Positions 53,795 through 62,689 of a stretch of DNA of 64,000 bases are shown piece by piece; the first letter of the stretch is position 1; every line of letters starts with the position of its first letter. The stretch comes from Nitrobacter sp051912485 (GTDB taxonomy: Bacteria > Pseudomonadota > Alphaproteobacteria > Rhizobiales > Xanthobacteraceae). Location: positions 930,001-994,000 of the forward strand of contig NZ_CP196822.1 in the NCBI RefSeq assembly GCF_051912485.1, given 5' to 3'. Made by a program: the position numbers and the translations under genes. The notes under the pieces were generated by a model. The model did not search any database. It was not told the DNA's origin and saw only the letters and a list, made by a program, of their open reading frames with translations.

Positions 53795-55228
53795 ATGGAA
53801 CTGCGCCTTTACGATACCCTGACCAAGGAGAAGCGTGTTTTCACGCCGATCGATCGGTCGAATGTGCGGATGTATGTCTGTGGTCCGACGGTCTATGACT
53901 TTGCCCATATCGGCAATGCACGGCCGGTCATAGTGTTCGACGTGCTGTTCCGGTTGCTACGGCATCTCCACGGCGCCGATCATGTCACCTATGTCCGCAA
54001 CATCACCGACGTCGACGACAAGATCAACGACCGCGCGGCGCGGGACTTTCCGGGACTGCCGCTGAACGAGGCCATCCGCAAGGTCACGGAAAAGACCGCC
54101 GAGCAGTTTCAGGCCGATGTCGCGGCGCTTGGTTGCCTGCCGCCGACCCATCAGCCGCGTGCCACGGAATTCGTGGCTCCGCGCGCCGACGGCAAAGCCG
54201 ACATGGTGACGCTGATCAAGCAGCTCATCGCGCGGGGTCATGCCTATGAGGCCGGCGGCGAAGTGCTGTTCGATGTACAGTCGATGCCGGACTACGGCGC
54301 GCTGTCGGGCCGCAGGTTGGATGAGCAGAAGGCCGGCGCGCGGGTCGCGGTGGACGCGCACAAGAAGAATCCGGCCGACTTCGTGCTCTGGAAACTTTCG
54401 TCGGAGAACGAGCCGGGCTGGGACAGCCCGTGGGGCAGGGGACGGCCGGGTTGGCACATCGAATGCTCAGCCATGAGCGCGGCCTATCTTGGCGACGTCT
54501 TCGACATCCACGGCGGCGGTCTCGACCTGATCTTTCCGCACCACGAGAACGAGATCGCACAATCGCGCTGCGCCCACGGTACGCACACGATGGCGAACAC
54601 CTGGATGCACAACGGCTTCCTGCAGGTCGAAGGCGAGAAGATGTCGAAGAGCCTCGGCAATTTCGTGACGATCAATGAGCTTTTGACCACGGAGAAGTTT
54701 GGCGGGCGGAAATGGCCGGGCGAGGTACTGCGGCTAAATATGTTACGCACCCACTATCGCCAGCCGATCGATTGGACGACCAAGGCTTTGGAAGAAAGCG
54801 AAACCATCCTTCGTCGCATCTGCGGTAGAATAAAACAGTTTGACTATGCGCGTCGCGGAATGGCGGTGAAAGAACGATCGGTTCAATTGAACCTCTCACC
54901 GGAAATATTAGAGGCGCTCGTTGACGATCTGAATACTCCGCTGATGGTCTCGAGGGTTGGTGAACTCAACTACGACGATGATTTTGATCAGGCGCTATTG
55001 TCTATTGGTATCGATGTATTTTCATACGCGCGTTGGCTGCGATCGCAGGAGCAGCAAGCAGGTTCGAACGTCGATGAATTGGTGGCTGCGCGCCTTGAGG
55101 CAAGAAAGCGAAAAGACTTCAAAGAATCCGATCGCATCCGTGACGAACTCGCCGCCATGGGCGTGGTGCTGAAGGACGGCAAGGACGCCGACGGCAAGCC
55201 GGTGACGACATGGGAGATCGCGCGATGA
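53795..55228 (+). CDS. cysS: Cysteinyl-tRNA synthetase
   Basis: Class I aminoacyl-tRNA synthetase (477 aa). The zinc-site Cys is in MYVCGPTVYDFAHIGNARP, which also holds the HIGH motif (HIGN). IECSAMSAAYLG and FPHHENEIAQS supply further zinc ligands, and the KMSKS loop is GEKMSKSLGNF. The catalytic half is GC-rich like its neighbours, but about 54,720-55,130 (residues 310-445, the anticodon-binding and linker part) is clearly lower in GC with many ATA, TTA, GGT and TCT codons. The frame is intact. Its stop overlaps the next small gene as ATGA. Confidence 0.94.
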   Translation: MELRLYDTLTKEKRVFTPIDRSNVRMYVCGPTVYDFAHIGNARPVIVFDVLFRLLRHLHGADHVTYVRNITDVDDKINDRAARDFPGLPLNEAIRKVTEKTAEQFQADVAALGCLPPTHQPRATEFVAPRADGKADMVTLIKQLIARGHAYEAGGEVLFDVQSMPDYGALSGRRLDEQKAGARVAVDAHKKNPADFVLWKLSSENEPGWDSPWGRGRPGWHIECSAMSAAYLGDVFDIHGGGLDLIFPHHENEIAQSRCAHGTHTMANTWMHNGFLQVEGEKMSKSLGNFVTINELLTTEKFGGRKWPGEVLRLNMLRTHYRQPIDWTTKALEESETILRRICGRIKQFDYARRGMAVKERSVQLNLSPEILEALVDDLNTPLMVSRVGELNYDDDFDQALLSIGIDVFSYARWLRSQEQQAGSNVDELVAARLEARKRKDFKESDRIRDELAAMGVVLKDGKDADGKPVTTWEIAR

Positions 55229-55338
55229 CGAAGCCCGACACGCCGTTTCCGAAACACTGGCGCTATTACATCTTCATCAAATGGGCGGTGATCATCGCGG
55301 CGGTGGTGTTGGTCGTCCGTCTGTTCGGAGTGTTTTGA
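55225..55338 (+). CDS. 37-aa single-pass membrane protein
   Basis: The ATG overlaps the cysS stop (ATGA). The product starts MTKPDTPFPKHWRYYIFIKW and continues into a membrane helix (about residues 15-34), ending RLFGVF. A polar, basic N-terminus before the helix suggests the N-terminus is cytoplasmic. It is followed 4 bases later by the GNAT gene, in a run of four coupled genes. The amphipathic-then-hydrophobic design and tight coupling argue that it is real. Function unknown. Confidence 0.7.
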   Translation: MTKPDTPFPKHWRYYIFIKWAVIIAAVVLVVRLFGVF

Positions 55339-55342
55339 CGCG

Positions 55343-55843
55343 ATGGGACAGGCGCTTCCCAAACCTGCGCTGCGGCCGATGCTGCCAGCCGACGTGCCCG
55401 TGCTGGCAGCGATCTTTGTCGCCAGCATCGAGGAACTGACCGGCGACGACTACAGCCAGGCGCAGCAGATCGCGTGGGCTGGCGCTGCTGATGACGAGGG
55501 CAAATTCGGCGCGCGGCTCGCGAACGAACTGACGCTGGTGGCGACGCTGCAGGGCTCGCCCGTCGGTTTTGCGTCGCTGAAGGGAGCCGATCACATCGAC
55601 ATGCTCTATGTGCATCCGGGTGCGGCGAGGCATGGGGTTGCGACTGCGTTGTGCGATGCACTCGAGAAGCTTGCCGGCGCGCGCGGCGCCGCAGCGCTGA
55701 CCGTCGAGGCCAGCGATACGGCAGAGCGGTTTTTCGCCAAGCGCGGCTACGTCGCGATGCAACGCAACTCGGTGACGATTGGTGATGAGTGGCTGGCCAA
55801 TACCACGATGAAGAAGACGCTGGTCGCGGGAGGTGCGGCATGA
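55343..55843 (+). CDS. GNAT family N-acetyltransferase
   Basis: 166 aa. The N-terminus LRPMLPADVPVLAAIFVASI is a GNAT start. The acetyl-CoA-binding motif A region is IDMLYVHPGAARHGVATALCDALEKLA, followed by TVEASDTAERFFAKRGYVAMQ. Substrate unknown (small molecule or protein). It is coupled: 4 bases after the 37-aa gene, and its stop overlaps the next start as ATGA. Confidence 0.88.
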   Translation: MGQALPKPALRPMLPADVPVLAAIFVASIEELTGDDYSQAQQIAWAGAADDEGKFGARLANELTLVATLQGSPVGFASLKGADHIDMLYVHPGAARHGVATALCDALEKLAGARGAAALTVEASDTAERFFAKRGYVAMQRNSVTIGDEWLANTTMKKTLVAGGAA

Positions 55844-57438
55844 GCCGCGAACGCCTCTATCTGTTCGACACCACGCTGCGCGACGGGGCCCAGACCAACG
55901 GCGTCGACTTCACGTTGCAGGACAAGCAGGTGATTACGAAGATGCTGGATGATCTCGGCATCGACTATATCGAGGGCGGCTATCCCGGCGCAAATCCGAC
56001 CGATACCGAGCTGTTCTTGCAAAAGCCCGCGCTTCGCCATGCACGGTTTACCGCCTTTGGCATGACGCGGCGGCCGGGCCGGTCCGCCTCCAACGATCCG
56101 GGTCTCGCCGCGCTGATCGAGGCCAAGGCGGATGCGATCTGTTTTGTGGCGAAATCCTCTGCCTATCAGGTCAGGGTCGCGCTCGAGACCACGAACGACG
56201 AAAACCTCGCGTCGATTCGCGACAGCGTAAAGGCCGCCGTGGCAGCTGACCGCGAGGTCATGGTGGACTGCGAACATTTTTTCGACGGTTACAAGGAGGA
56301 TCCGGCGTTCGCTCTCGCCTGCGCCAGGGTGGCTTACGACTCCGGCGCGCGCTGGGTTGTGCTGTGCGACACCAATGGCGGCGTCATGCCGAACGAGATC
56401 GAGGCGACGGTTCGCGAGGTCGCGAGACATATCCCCGGCGACCATCTCGGCATCCACGCCCATAACGACACCGAGCAGGCGGTTGCCAATTCGCTCGCGG
56501 CGGTGCGCGCAGGGGCGCGGCAAATCCAGGGCACTCTGAACGGTCTCGGCGAACGCTGCGGCAATGCCAATCTCTGCTCGCTGATCCCGACGCTAAGGCT
56601 GAAGCAGGAATTTTCCGATGTCTTCGAGATCGGCGTGTCTGGGAATCGCCTTGCGACCCTGACGCAGGCATCGCGCACGCTAGACAACATGCTCAACCGC
56701 GCGCCGAACCGACACGCGCCATACGTCGGTGAAAGCGCGTTCGTCACCAAGACCGGCATTCACGCCTCGGCGATCCTCAAGGACCCCGCGACCTATGAGC
56801 ACGTTGCGCCGGAATCGGTTGGCAATCGTCGCAAGGTGCTGGTGTCGGATCAGGCCGGCCGCGCCAACGTGTTCGCCGAGCTCGAGCGGGCGAACATTGC
56901 ATTCGACAAGAATGATCCGAAGCTCGGCCGGCTGATCGAGGAGATGAAGGAGCGCGAGGCTGCAGGCTATGCGTATGAATCCGCCAATGCGTCGTTCGAT
57001 CTCTTGGCGCGGCGTACGCTCGGCCGCGTGCCGGAGTATTTCGATGTCGAGCAGTTCGACGTCAATGTCGAGCAGCGCTACAATTCCCACGGCCAGCGCA
57101 TCACCGTTGCGATGGCGGTCGTGAAGGTCAAGGTCGCCGGCAAAACCCTGATTTCGGCCGGTGAAGGCAACGGCCCTGTCAACGCACTCGATGTCGCCCT
57201 GCGCAAGGACCTCGGCAAGTACCAGAAATACATCGAGGGGCTAAAGCTGATCGACTATCGCGTGCGTATCCTCAACGGAGGCACGGAAGCCGTGACGCGC
57301 GTGCTGATCGAGAGCGAGGATGAGGAGGGCGAGCGCTGGACCACGATCGGCGTGTCGCCCAATATCATCGATGCGTCGTTCCAGGCCCTGATGGATTCAA
57401 TATTTTACAAGTTGGTGAAGGCCGGCGCGACGGTGTGA
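55840..57438 (+). CDS. cimA: (R)-citramalate synthase
   Basis: 532 aa, condensing pyruvate and acetyl-CoA to citramalate as a threonine-independent route to isoleucine. The HMGL-like barrel has FDTTLRDGAQTNGVDFT and a metal site GIHAHNDTEQAVANSLAA, then GTLNGLGERCGNANL. The C-terminal third is a LeuA-type regulatory dimerisation domain. The TLRDGAQTNGVDFT signature, and length over 500, favour CimA over isopropylmalate or homocitrate synthase. The open frame begins earlier, but ATG at 55840 (MSRERLYLFDTTLRDG) overlaps the GNAT stop as ATGA. Confidence 0.9.
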   Translation: MSRERLYLFDTTLRDGAQTNGVDFTLQDKQVITKMLDDLGIDYIEGGYPGANPTDTELFLQKPALRHARFTAFGMTRRPGRSASNDPGLAALIEAKADAICFVAKSSAYQVRVALETTNDENLASIRDSVKAAVAADREVMVDCEHFFDGYKEDPAFALACARVAYDSGARWVVLCDTNGGVMPNEIEATVREVARHIPGDHLGIHAHNDTEQAVANSLAAVRAGARQIQGTLNGLGERCGNANLCSLIPTLRLKQEFSDVFEIGVSGNRLATLTQASRTLDNMLNRAPNRHAPYVGESAFVTKTGIHASAILKDPATYEHVAPESVGNRRKVLVSDQAGRANVFAELERANIAFDKNDPKLGRLIEEMKEREAAGYAYESANASFDLLARRTLGRVPEYFDVEQFDVNVEQRYNSHGQRITVAMAVVKVKVAGKTLISAGEGNGPVNALDVALRKDLGKYQKYIEGLKLIDYRVRILNGGTEAVTRVLIESEDEEGERWTTIGVSPNIIDASFQALMDSIFYKLVKAGATV

Positions 57439-57454
57439 GAGAGATCCGCTGTGG

Positions 57455-58057
57455 TTACAGCCGGTCGGCGACGTCGGCCGGCATATGTTTCGAGTCCAGC
57501 GTGGCGCCCGCGGCGGTGCGAAGTTGCGGCAGGATGTCCTCCACGCGATCGGCCTGCAGGATGTTGACTGCGAGCGTTGGCCGGATGAAGGCGGTGGCCC
57601 GCATGTGAGCGAGCAGCGCGAGCAGCGGCTCCCAGAAGCCGGCGACATTCGCCAGCATGATCGGCTTGCTGTGCCGCCCGAGTTGCTGCCAGGTGAGCTG
57701 CTCGACCAGTTCCTCCAGCGTTCCGACGCCGCCGGGCAGAGCGACGAACGCGTCCGACCGCTCGAACATCAGGCGCTTGCGCTCGTGCATATCGCGGGTG
57801 ACGATCATCTCCTGCACCCGGGACAGCGCGTGCTCGCGCGCGGTCAGGAAATCCGGAATGATGCCGGTGACGGTGCCGCCGTGATCGAGGACCGAGGTCG
57901 CGACGGCGCCCATCAGGCCGACCGAACCGCCGCCATAAACCAGCCCCACGTTGTTCCGGGCAAGCGCTCTACCAAAAGCGACGGCGGCTTCGACGAATTG
58001 GGGATTTGTACCGGGGCCTGAGCCGCAATAGACGCAGACCGTTTTGATGGTGTTCAT
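57455..58057 (-). CDS. LOG family protein (nucleotide 5'-monophosphate phosphoribohydrolase)
   Basis: 200 aa. The Rossmann-like start VCVYCGSGPGTNPQFVEAA is followed by LVYGGGSVGLMGAV and the catalytic signature PGGVGTLEELVEQLTWQQLG. RMFERSDAFVAL-type residues (KRLMFERSDAFVALPGG) complete the LOG/TIGR00730 pattern. Members release adenine-type bases from nucleoside monophosphates and can make active cytokinins; a cytokinin role here is only a possibility. It is convergent with cimA. Confidence 0.9.
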   Translation of the reverse strand: MNTIKTVCVYCGSGPGTNPQFVEAAVAFGRALARNNVGLVYGGGSVGLMGAVATSVLDHGGTVTGIIPDFLTAREHALSRVQEMIVTRDMHERKRLMFERSDAFVALPGGVGTLEELVEQLTWQQLGRHSKPIMLANVAGFWEPLLALLAHMRATAFIRPTLAVNILQADRVEDILPQLRTAAGATLDSKHMPADVADRL

Positions 58058-58266
58058 AGGAATAGAGTGGCCCCGACTAATTACAGCGTCAAGGCTCGGC
58101 TATTGCCGGCACCGGGTCAAGGGCCTGCGGGGCCGGCTCCGCAGCGAAAAGAATTGCCGGGTAGGGTGTACGCGGCATCCAAACGCTCTATATGACAGTC
58201 GATATATGACCCCGATCAGACGATATGTGCGGCGGCGGCCGCCGCTGGTTTCTTCAGGCGCGATCC

Positions 58267-60225
58267 ATGCGTAGCGCCGCTGCGCATCCGGCGAGCGCGC
58301 CGGCAACACCTTCCGATGATCCGACCCGGAACGCGACGCTCGGCAGGGCGCTCCTGCATTTGTGGCCCTATATGTGGCCCGGCGAGCGCGCCGACCTGAA
58401 GATGCGCGTCGTCTGGGCGATGCTGCTGTTGCTGGCGGCAAAGGTCGCCACCCTGGTCGTTCCGTTCACCTTCAAGTGGGCGATCGACGCGCTGAACGGC
58501 GCGGGCAGCGCGCCCGTGCAGCCCGACAACTGGACGATGTGGCTGATCCTGTCGCCGCTCGCAATGACGCTGGCCTACGGCTTTGTTCGCGTGCTGATGG
58601 CGCTGCTCACCCAGTGGCGCGACGGTATCTTTGCCAAGGTTGCGATGCACGCCGTCCGCCGGCTGGCATACCAGACGTTCGTCCATATGCACGAGTTGTC
58701 GCTGCGCTTTCATCTCGAGCGCAAGACCGGCGGGTTGACGCGCGTGCTCGAACGAGGGCGCAACGGCATCGAGGGGATGGTCCGGCTTGTTATTCTTCAG
58801 CTGGTCCCCACCGCAGTCGAGGTGGGTCTGCTCGCAGCAGTGCTGTTATGGCAATTCGACTGGCGCTACGTGCTGGTCACGCTGGCGACCGTGGTCGTCT
58901 ACATGGTCTTCACTTATCAGGCGACGAAGTGGCGGATTGAAATCCGCCGGCGGATGAACGATTCCGATTCAGACGCCAACACCAAGGCGATCGACTCGCT
59001 GCTGAACTATGAGACGGTAAAGTATTTCGGTGCTGAGCTTCGTGAAGCGAAGCGCTACGACCGGTCGATGGAGCGCTTCGAAACCGCGAGCGTGCAGACC
59101 TATACGTCTCTGGCGGTACTTAACGCGGGCCAGGCAGTTATCTACACCACCGGGCTGACGGCAATTATGATCATGTGCGCGATCGGCGTGCGCAACGGCA
59201 CTCATACGGTGGGGGATTTCGTCATGGTGAACGCCATGATGATCCAGCTCTACCAACCGCTCAATCTGATGGGCATGGTCTATCGCGAGATCAAGCAGGC
59301 GATCATCGATATCGAGCAAATGTTCGGCGTATTAACGCGTAATCCCGAGGTCAAGGATCGCGCCGGCGCCCAGCCGCTGCATGTCGGGCACGGTTCGGTA
59401 CAATTCGAGGATGTGCGGTTTTCCTACGATCCGGATCGTCCGATCCTCAAGGGCTTGACGTTCGATGTGCCGGCCGGAAAGACGGTTGCCATCGTCGGGC
59501 CTTCGGGCGCGGGTAAATCGACGATCTCGCGCCTTTTGTTTCGCCTTTATGATGTGTCGGGCGGCCGCATCCTGATCGACGGTCAGGATATCCGCGATGT
59601 TACGCAGATATCGCTGCGTGCGGCGATCGGGATGGTGCCGCAGGACACCGTGCTGTTCAACGACACCATCCGCTACAACATCCGCTATGGCCGCTGGAAC
59701 GCGAGCGACGAAGAGGTCGAGACCGCCGCCCGGACGGCGCAGATCGATGGCTTCATCAAGATGTCGCCGAAGGGCTACGAGACGGAGGTGGGCGAGCGCG
59801 GATTGAAATTGTCCGGCGGCGAGAAACAGCGTGTGGCGATAGCGCGCACGGTGCTGAAGGCGCCCCCGATCCTCGTGCTGGACGAGGCGACGTCGGCGCT
59901 CGACAGCCACACCGAGCATGAAATTCAGGAGGCTCTCGAACGGGTCTCGCGCAACCGGACCTCGCTGGTGATCGCGCACCGGCTGTCGACCATCGTGGGC
60001 GCAGACGAGATTATCGTGCTCGATCAAGGCCGAATCGCCGAGCGGGGGACCCATGCCGAGCTTTTGGCAGCCGACGGTCTCTACGCCAGTATGTGGAACA
60101 GGCAGCGGGAAGCGCAGGAGGCGCGGGAGAAACTGGCGCTGATTGGCGATTCCGACGACGCGCCCAACCGGGCCCCTCCGCCTGTGGATGATCCGCTGGT
60201 AGCGCCAGCCGCCGCGGCAGAGTAG
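58267..60225 (+). CDS. Atm1/ABCB7-type ABC exporter
   Basis: Half-transporter of 652 aa with fused membrane and ATPase domains. It has about six membrane helices (residues ~45-320). The nucleotide-binding domain has Walker A VGPSGAGKSTISRL, the ABC signature LSGGEKQRVAIART, Walker B ILVLDEATSALD and the H-loop VIAHRLSTI. FVMVNAMMIQLYQPLNLMGMVYRE matches the Atm1/HMT1 subfamily, which exports glutathione-linked or Fe-S-precursor compounds. ATG at 58267 (MRSAAAHPAS) is chosen over an in-frame GTG/ATG further upstream. Confidence 0.9.
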   Translation: MRSAAAHPASAPATPSDDPTRNATLGRALLHLWPYMWPGERADLKMRVVWAMLLLLAAKVATLVVPFTFKWAIDALNGAGSAPVQPDNWTMWLILSPLAMTLAYGFVRVLMALLTQWRDGIFAKVAMHAVRRLAYQTFVHMHELSLRFHLERKTGGLTRVLERGRNGIEGMVRLVILQLVPTAVEVGLLAAVLLWQFDWRYVLVTLATVVVYMVFTYQATKWRIEIRRRMNDSDSDANTKAIDSLLNYETVKYFGAELREAKRYDRSMERFETASVQTYTSLAVLNAGQAVIYTTGLTAIMIMCAIGVRNGTHTVGDFVMVNAMMIQLYQPLNLMGMVYREIKQAIIDIEQMFGVLTRNPEVKDRAGAQPLHVGHGSVQFEDVRFSYDPDRPILKGLTFDVPAGKTVAIVGPSGAGKSTISRLLFRLYDVSGGRILIDGQDIRDVTQISLRAAIGMVPQDTVLFNDTIRYNIRYGRWNASDEEVETAARTAQIDGFIKMSPKGYETEVGERGLKLSGGEKQRVAIARTVLKAPPILVLDEATSALDSHTEHEIQEALERVSRNRTSLVIAHRLSTIVGADEIIVLDQGRIAERGTHAELLAADGLYASMWNRQREAQEAREKLALIGDSDDAPNRAPPPVDDPLVAPAAAAE

Positions 60226-60419
60226 AATGGATCCAAGACGGCCCTTCCGAATCAAGCATCGGATATCACCGCGGTGTGGCTTTGCAGATCGGGGTTCTCT
60301 GTGGTGCGGTTTCGGAATAATGAGGCTCTGAATAAAACGGATGCTGCTCGAGGGTCGAAACTCACGTTTCCATAAGGCTTACCTTCACTTCAGGTTCATT
60401 CGCAGAACATCAGGTGCTC

Positions 60420-61166
60420 ATGCCCATAGATCGACAGACTCTCCTATCCATCGCCAAATCCATCCGCTCGGGCGCCAAATCCGTCCGCGCGCAAATTTCG
60501 CCAATTCATCCGAAGGGGTATCCCTTCGTCGGCGGCTTCGCGCTCGCCAGCCTTATCCTGTTCTGGATCTGGGCCCCGCTGGGCTGGATCGGAACGCTGT
60601 TGACGATCTGGTGCGCACTGTTTTTCCGCAATCCGGCCCGTGTGACGCCGGTTCGCGAAGGCCTTGTCGTCTCGCCGGCGGACGGCCGCATCTCGATGAT
60701 CGCGCCGGTGGTGCCGCCCGCCGAACTCGAACTCGGCGAGCTGCCGATGGTGCGTATTTCGATCTTCATGAGCGTGTTCAATTGTCACGTCAATCGCAGC
60801 CCGGTCGCGGGGCGGATCGAACGGATCGTCTATCGTCCCGGCAAATTCATCAATGCAGAGCTCGACAAGGCAAGTGAGGACAACGAGCGCAACGCGCTGG
60901 TCATATTGACGCCGAACAACGGCTTGGTCGGAGTGGTTCAGATCGCCGGACTGGTCGCGCGTCGTATCGTTACGTTCGTGCACGAGGGGCAGACGGTCGA
61001 AACCGGCGAACGTTTCGGGCTGATCCGATTCGGTTCGCGGCTTGACGTCTTCCTGCCGGAGGGAACGAAACTATTGGTGTCCGAGGGGCAGACCGCGATC
61101 GCAGGCGAAACGGTGTTGGCCGACTTCCAGCTTGGTGAGAGCGGACGGACCTTTCGCAGCAACTAA
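60420..61166 (+). CDS. psd: Phosphatidylserine decarboxylase proenzyme
   Basis: 248 aa, the short alphaproteobacterial/archaeal-type (PSD-A) proenzyme that makes phosphatidylethanolamine at the inner membrane. Two hydrophobic N-terminal segments (YPFVGGFALASLILFWIWAP region) anchor it. Conserved motifs are VVSPADGRI, VFNCHVNRSPVAG and the self-cleavage site in LIRFGSRLDVFLP, where Ser becomes the pyruvoyl group. The ATG at 60420 has AGG 5 bases upstream; a GTG at 60414 is an alternative. The next gene step, pssA, makes its substrate. Confidence 0.93.
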   Translation: MPIDRQTLLSIAKSIRSGAKSVRAQISPIHPKGYPFVGGFALASLILFWIWAPLGWIGTLLTIWCALFFRNPARVTPVREGLVVSPADGRISMIAPVVPPAELELGELPMVRISIFMSVFNCHVNRSPVAGRIERIVYRPGKFINAELDKASEDNERNALVILTPNNGLVGVVQIAGLVARRIVTFVHEGQTVETGERFGLIRFGSRLDVFLPEGTKLLVSEGQTAIAGETVLADFQLGESGRTFRSN

Positions 61167-61178
61167 CCGTTCAGGCGG

Positions 61179-61254
61179 CTAGTGTCCTGATTCCGAAGTT
61201 CGCAAGCCCTTGCAGCAACCTTTGATGCGAACTTCGGAATCAATGGGACACTAG
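61179..61254. repeat. Palindromic repeat, family D copy 1
   Basis: CTAGTGTCC then TGATTCCGAAGTTCGC on the left, and GCGAACTTCGGAATCAA then GGGACACTAG on the right, with a loop of about 23 bases. It lies 12 bases after the psd stop and is followed 13 bases later by a second element of the same type. Confidence 0.85.
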
Positions 61255-61267
61255 GGACCTTATGATT

Positions 61268-61345
61268 CTAGTGTGGTTTGGGTTCAGAAGTTCGCTTGAT
61301 GGACTCGCCCGGAAGAAGCGAACTTCTGAACCCAACCCACACTAG
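61268..61345. repeat. Palindromic repeat, family D copy 2
   Basis: CTAGTGTGG then TTTGGGTTCAGAAGTTCGCTT on each side of a short GC-rich loop, with the right arm (61314-61345) closing in CCCACACTAG. It shares the CTAGTGT end and GAAGTTCGC core with copy 1 but differs between them. A half copy ends the protease gene at 32756. Confidence 0.85.
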
Positions 61346-61386
61346 CCGGGGGTGCGGCCCCGGCCGGGCCTTGCTATATAGGAGGG

Positions 61387-62298
61387 GTGAAAACGCCATA
61401 CGACCTGAAATCGCCTGAGATGCGTCGCCGCCGGTTTCGCCCAATCCCGGTGCGAATGCTTGTACCCAATTTCATCACGCTGCTGGCGATTTGCGCGGGG
61501 CTGACGGCAATCCGGCTTTCGACCGAGGGACGGATGGAGCTTGCGGTGGCCGCGATCGTGTTCGCGGCTGTGCTCGACGGGCTGGACGGGCGGGTGGCCC
61601 GAATGATCAAGGGTCAGTCGAAGTTTGGCGCTGAACTCGACAGCCTCGCTGACTTCGTCAATTTCGGTGTCGCGCCTGGTCTCATCCTCTATTTCTGGCA
61701 GTTGCACGACCTCAACAATGTGGGCTGGATCGCGGCGATGATATTCGCGATCAGTGGCGGCCTGCGACTCGCGCGCTTCAACGCAACGATGAACGACCCG
61801 AACAAGCCGGCCTTTGCCGCGAATTTCTTTACCGGCGTGCCGGCGCCAGCGGGTGCGATCGCGGTGCTGCTGCCGGTCTATCTGGCGTTCCTGGGTATCC
61901 CGCAACCGCCCGCAGTGCTGACAGCGCTTTATACGTTGCTGATCGCGGTCCTCATGGTTTCACGGCTGCCGGTCTTCTCCGGCAAGATGGTCGGCATGCG
62001 CGTGCCGCCGGAGCTGGTGCTGCCGGTCTTCGTGGCGGTGGTGTTCGTCATCGCACTCTTGATCAGTTATCCGTGGGTTGTCCTCTCTTTCGGTTCGATT
62101 ATTTTCCTGGCGTGCCTTCCGATCGGTTGGAAATCCTATCGCGACCAGGAGGTCAAGGCGGCGGTGCAGGAGGCGTTTCCGGATGCCCCGTCATCCGCCG
62201 ACGCGGCGTCGCCAATTCCGCCATCCACCGAGGCCAAGTCGCCAAGCGTTCCGATCCGGCCGCGGAAGCAGGACAACCGGTCTCCCCGCCCGCATTGA
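61387..62298 (+). CDS. pssA: CDP-diacylglycerol-serine O-phosphatidyltransferase
   Basis: 303 aa membrane enzyme that makes phosphatidylserine, the substrate of Psd. The CDP-alcohol phosphotransferase signature is VLDGLDGRVARMIKGQSKFG and then ELDSLADFVNFGVAP (DGxxGRxAR...GxxxDsxxD pattern). About eight membrane helices follow, with a hydrophilic C-terminal tail. The start is uncertain: the GTG at 61387 sits only one base after an AGGAGG, so the ATG at 61420 (MRRRRFRPIP) may be the true start. Confidence 0.9.
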   Translation: MKTPYDLKSPEMRRRRFRPIPVRMLVPNFITLLAICAGLTAIRLSTEGRMELAVAAIVFAAVLDGLDGRVARMIKGQSKFGAELDSLADFVNFGVAPGLILYFWQLHDLNNVGWIAAMIFAISGGLRLARFNATMNDPNKPAFAANFFTGVPAPAGAIAVLLPVYLAFLGIPQPPAVLTALYTLLIAVLMVSRLPVFSGKMVGMRVPPELVLPVFVAVVFVIALLISYPWVVLSFGSIIFLACLPIGWKSYRDQEVKAAVQEAFPDAPSSADAASPIPPSTEAKSPSVPIRPRKQDNRSPRPH

Positions 62299-62689
62299 GC
62301 CTTGCGTACGTACAGTGGTCCGGAGTTTGCGCACCTGTGCGAACTACTTCGATGATCCGTCATTGCCGGACATAGCCGTTCGAAGAACCGCGTTCCGCTT
62401 GCCTATGCCCGTAATCCATTGTCCTCGAGAAAGGATCGATGCGTGAGTCACCGGCGAGCCGGAGCGACGCCGTTGCTCGAACGGTCGTATCTGCGCATGA
62501 CGCCGCGCAGCCTGGATTGATTCCGTCTTACCGACAGCCGCTCTGGTTCGGCAATTAATGTATTGGCAACAATTACTTCTCCGGTAACGGGTCCTTAATG
62601 GCGCCAAAGTTAGGGTTGTGACGCGTGGCTCAGAACGGGCCGCGCCGCCGTCCAGGATAGCCGGTGGTTCGCCTGCGTTGGAGTTCTCC
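62299..62689. other. Intergenic region upstream of motA
   Basis: 391 bases without a recognised gene. An A/T-rich stretch at about 62,550-62,610 is the likely promoter zone for motAB. It contains GTAA-N7-TTAA at 62584-62598, one base off the CtrA consensus, which could be chance. Confidence 0.4.

Noticed and set aside
53527..53898. 123-aa plus-strand frame overlapping the cysS start
   Set aside because: It ends inside cysS in another frame, has no ribosome-binding site and no recognisable domain.
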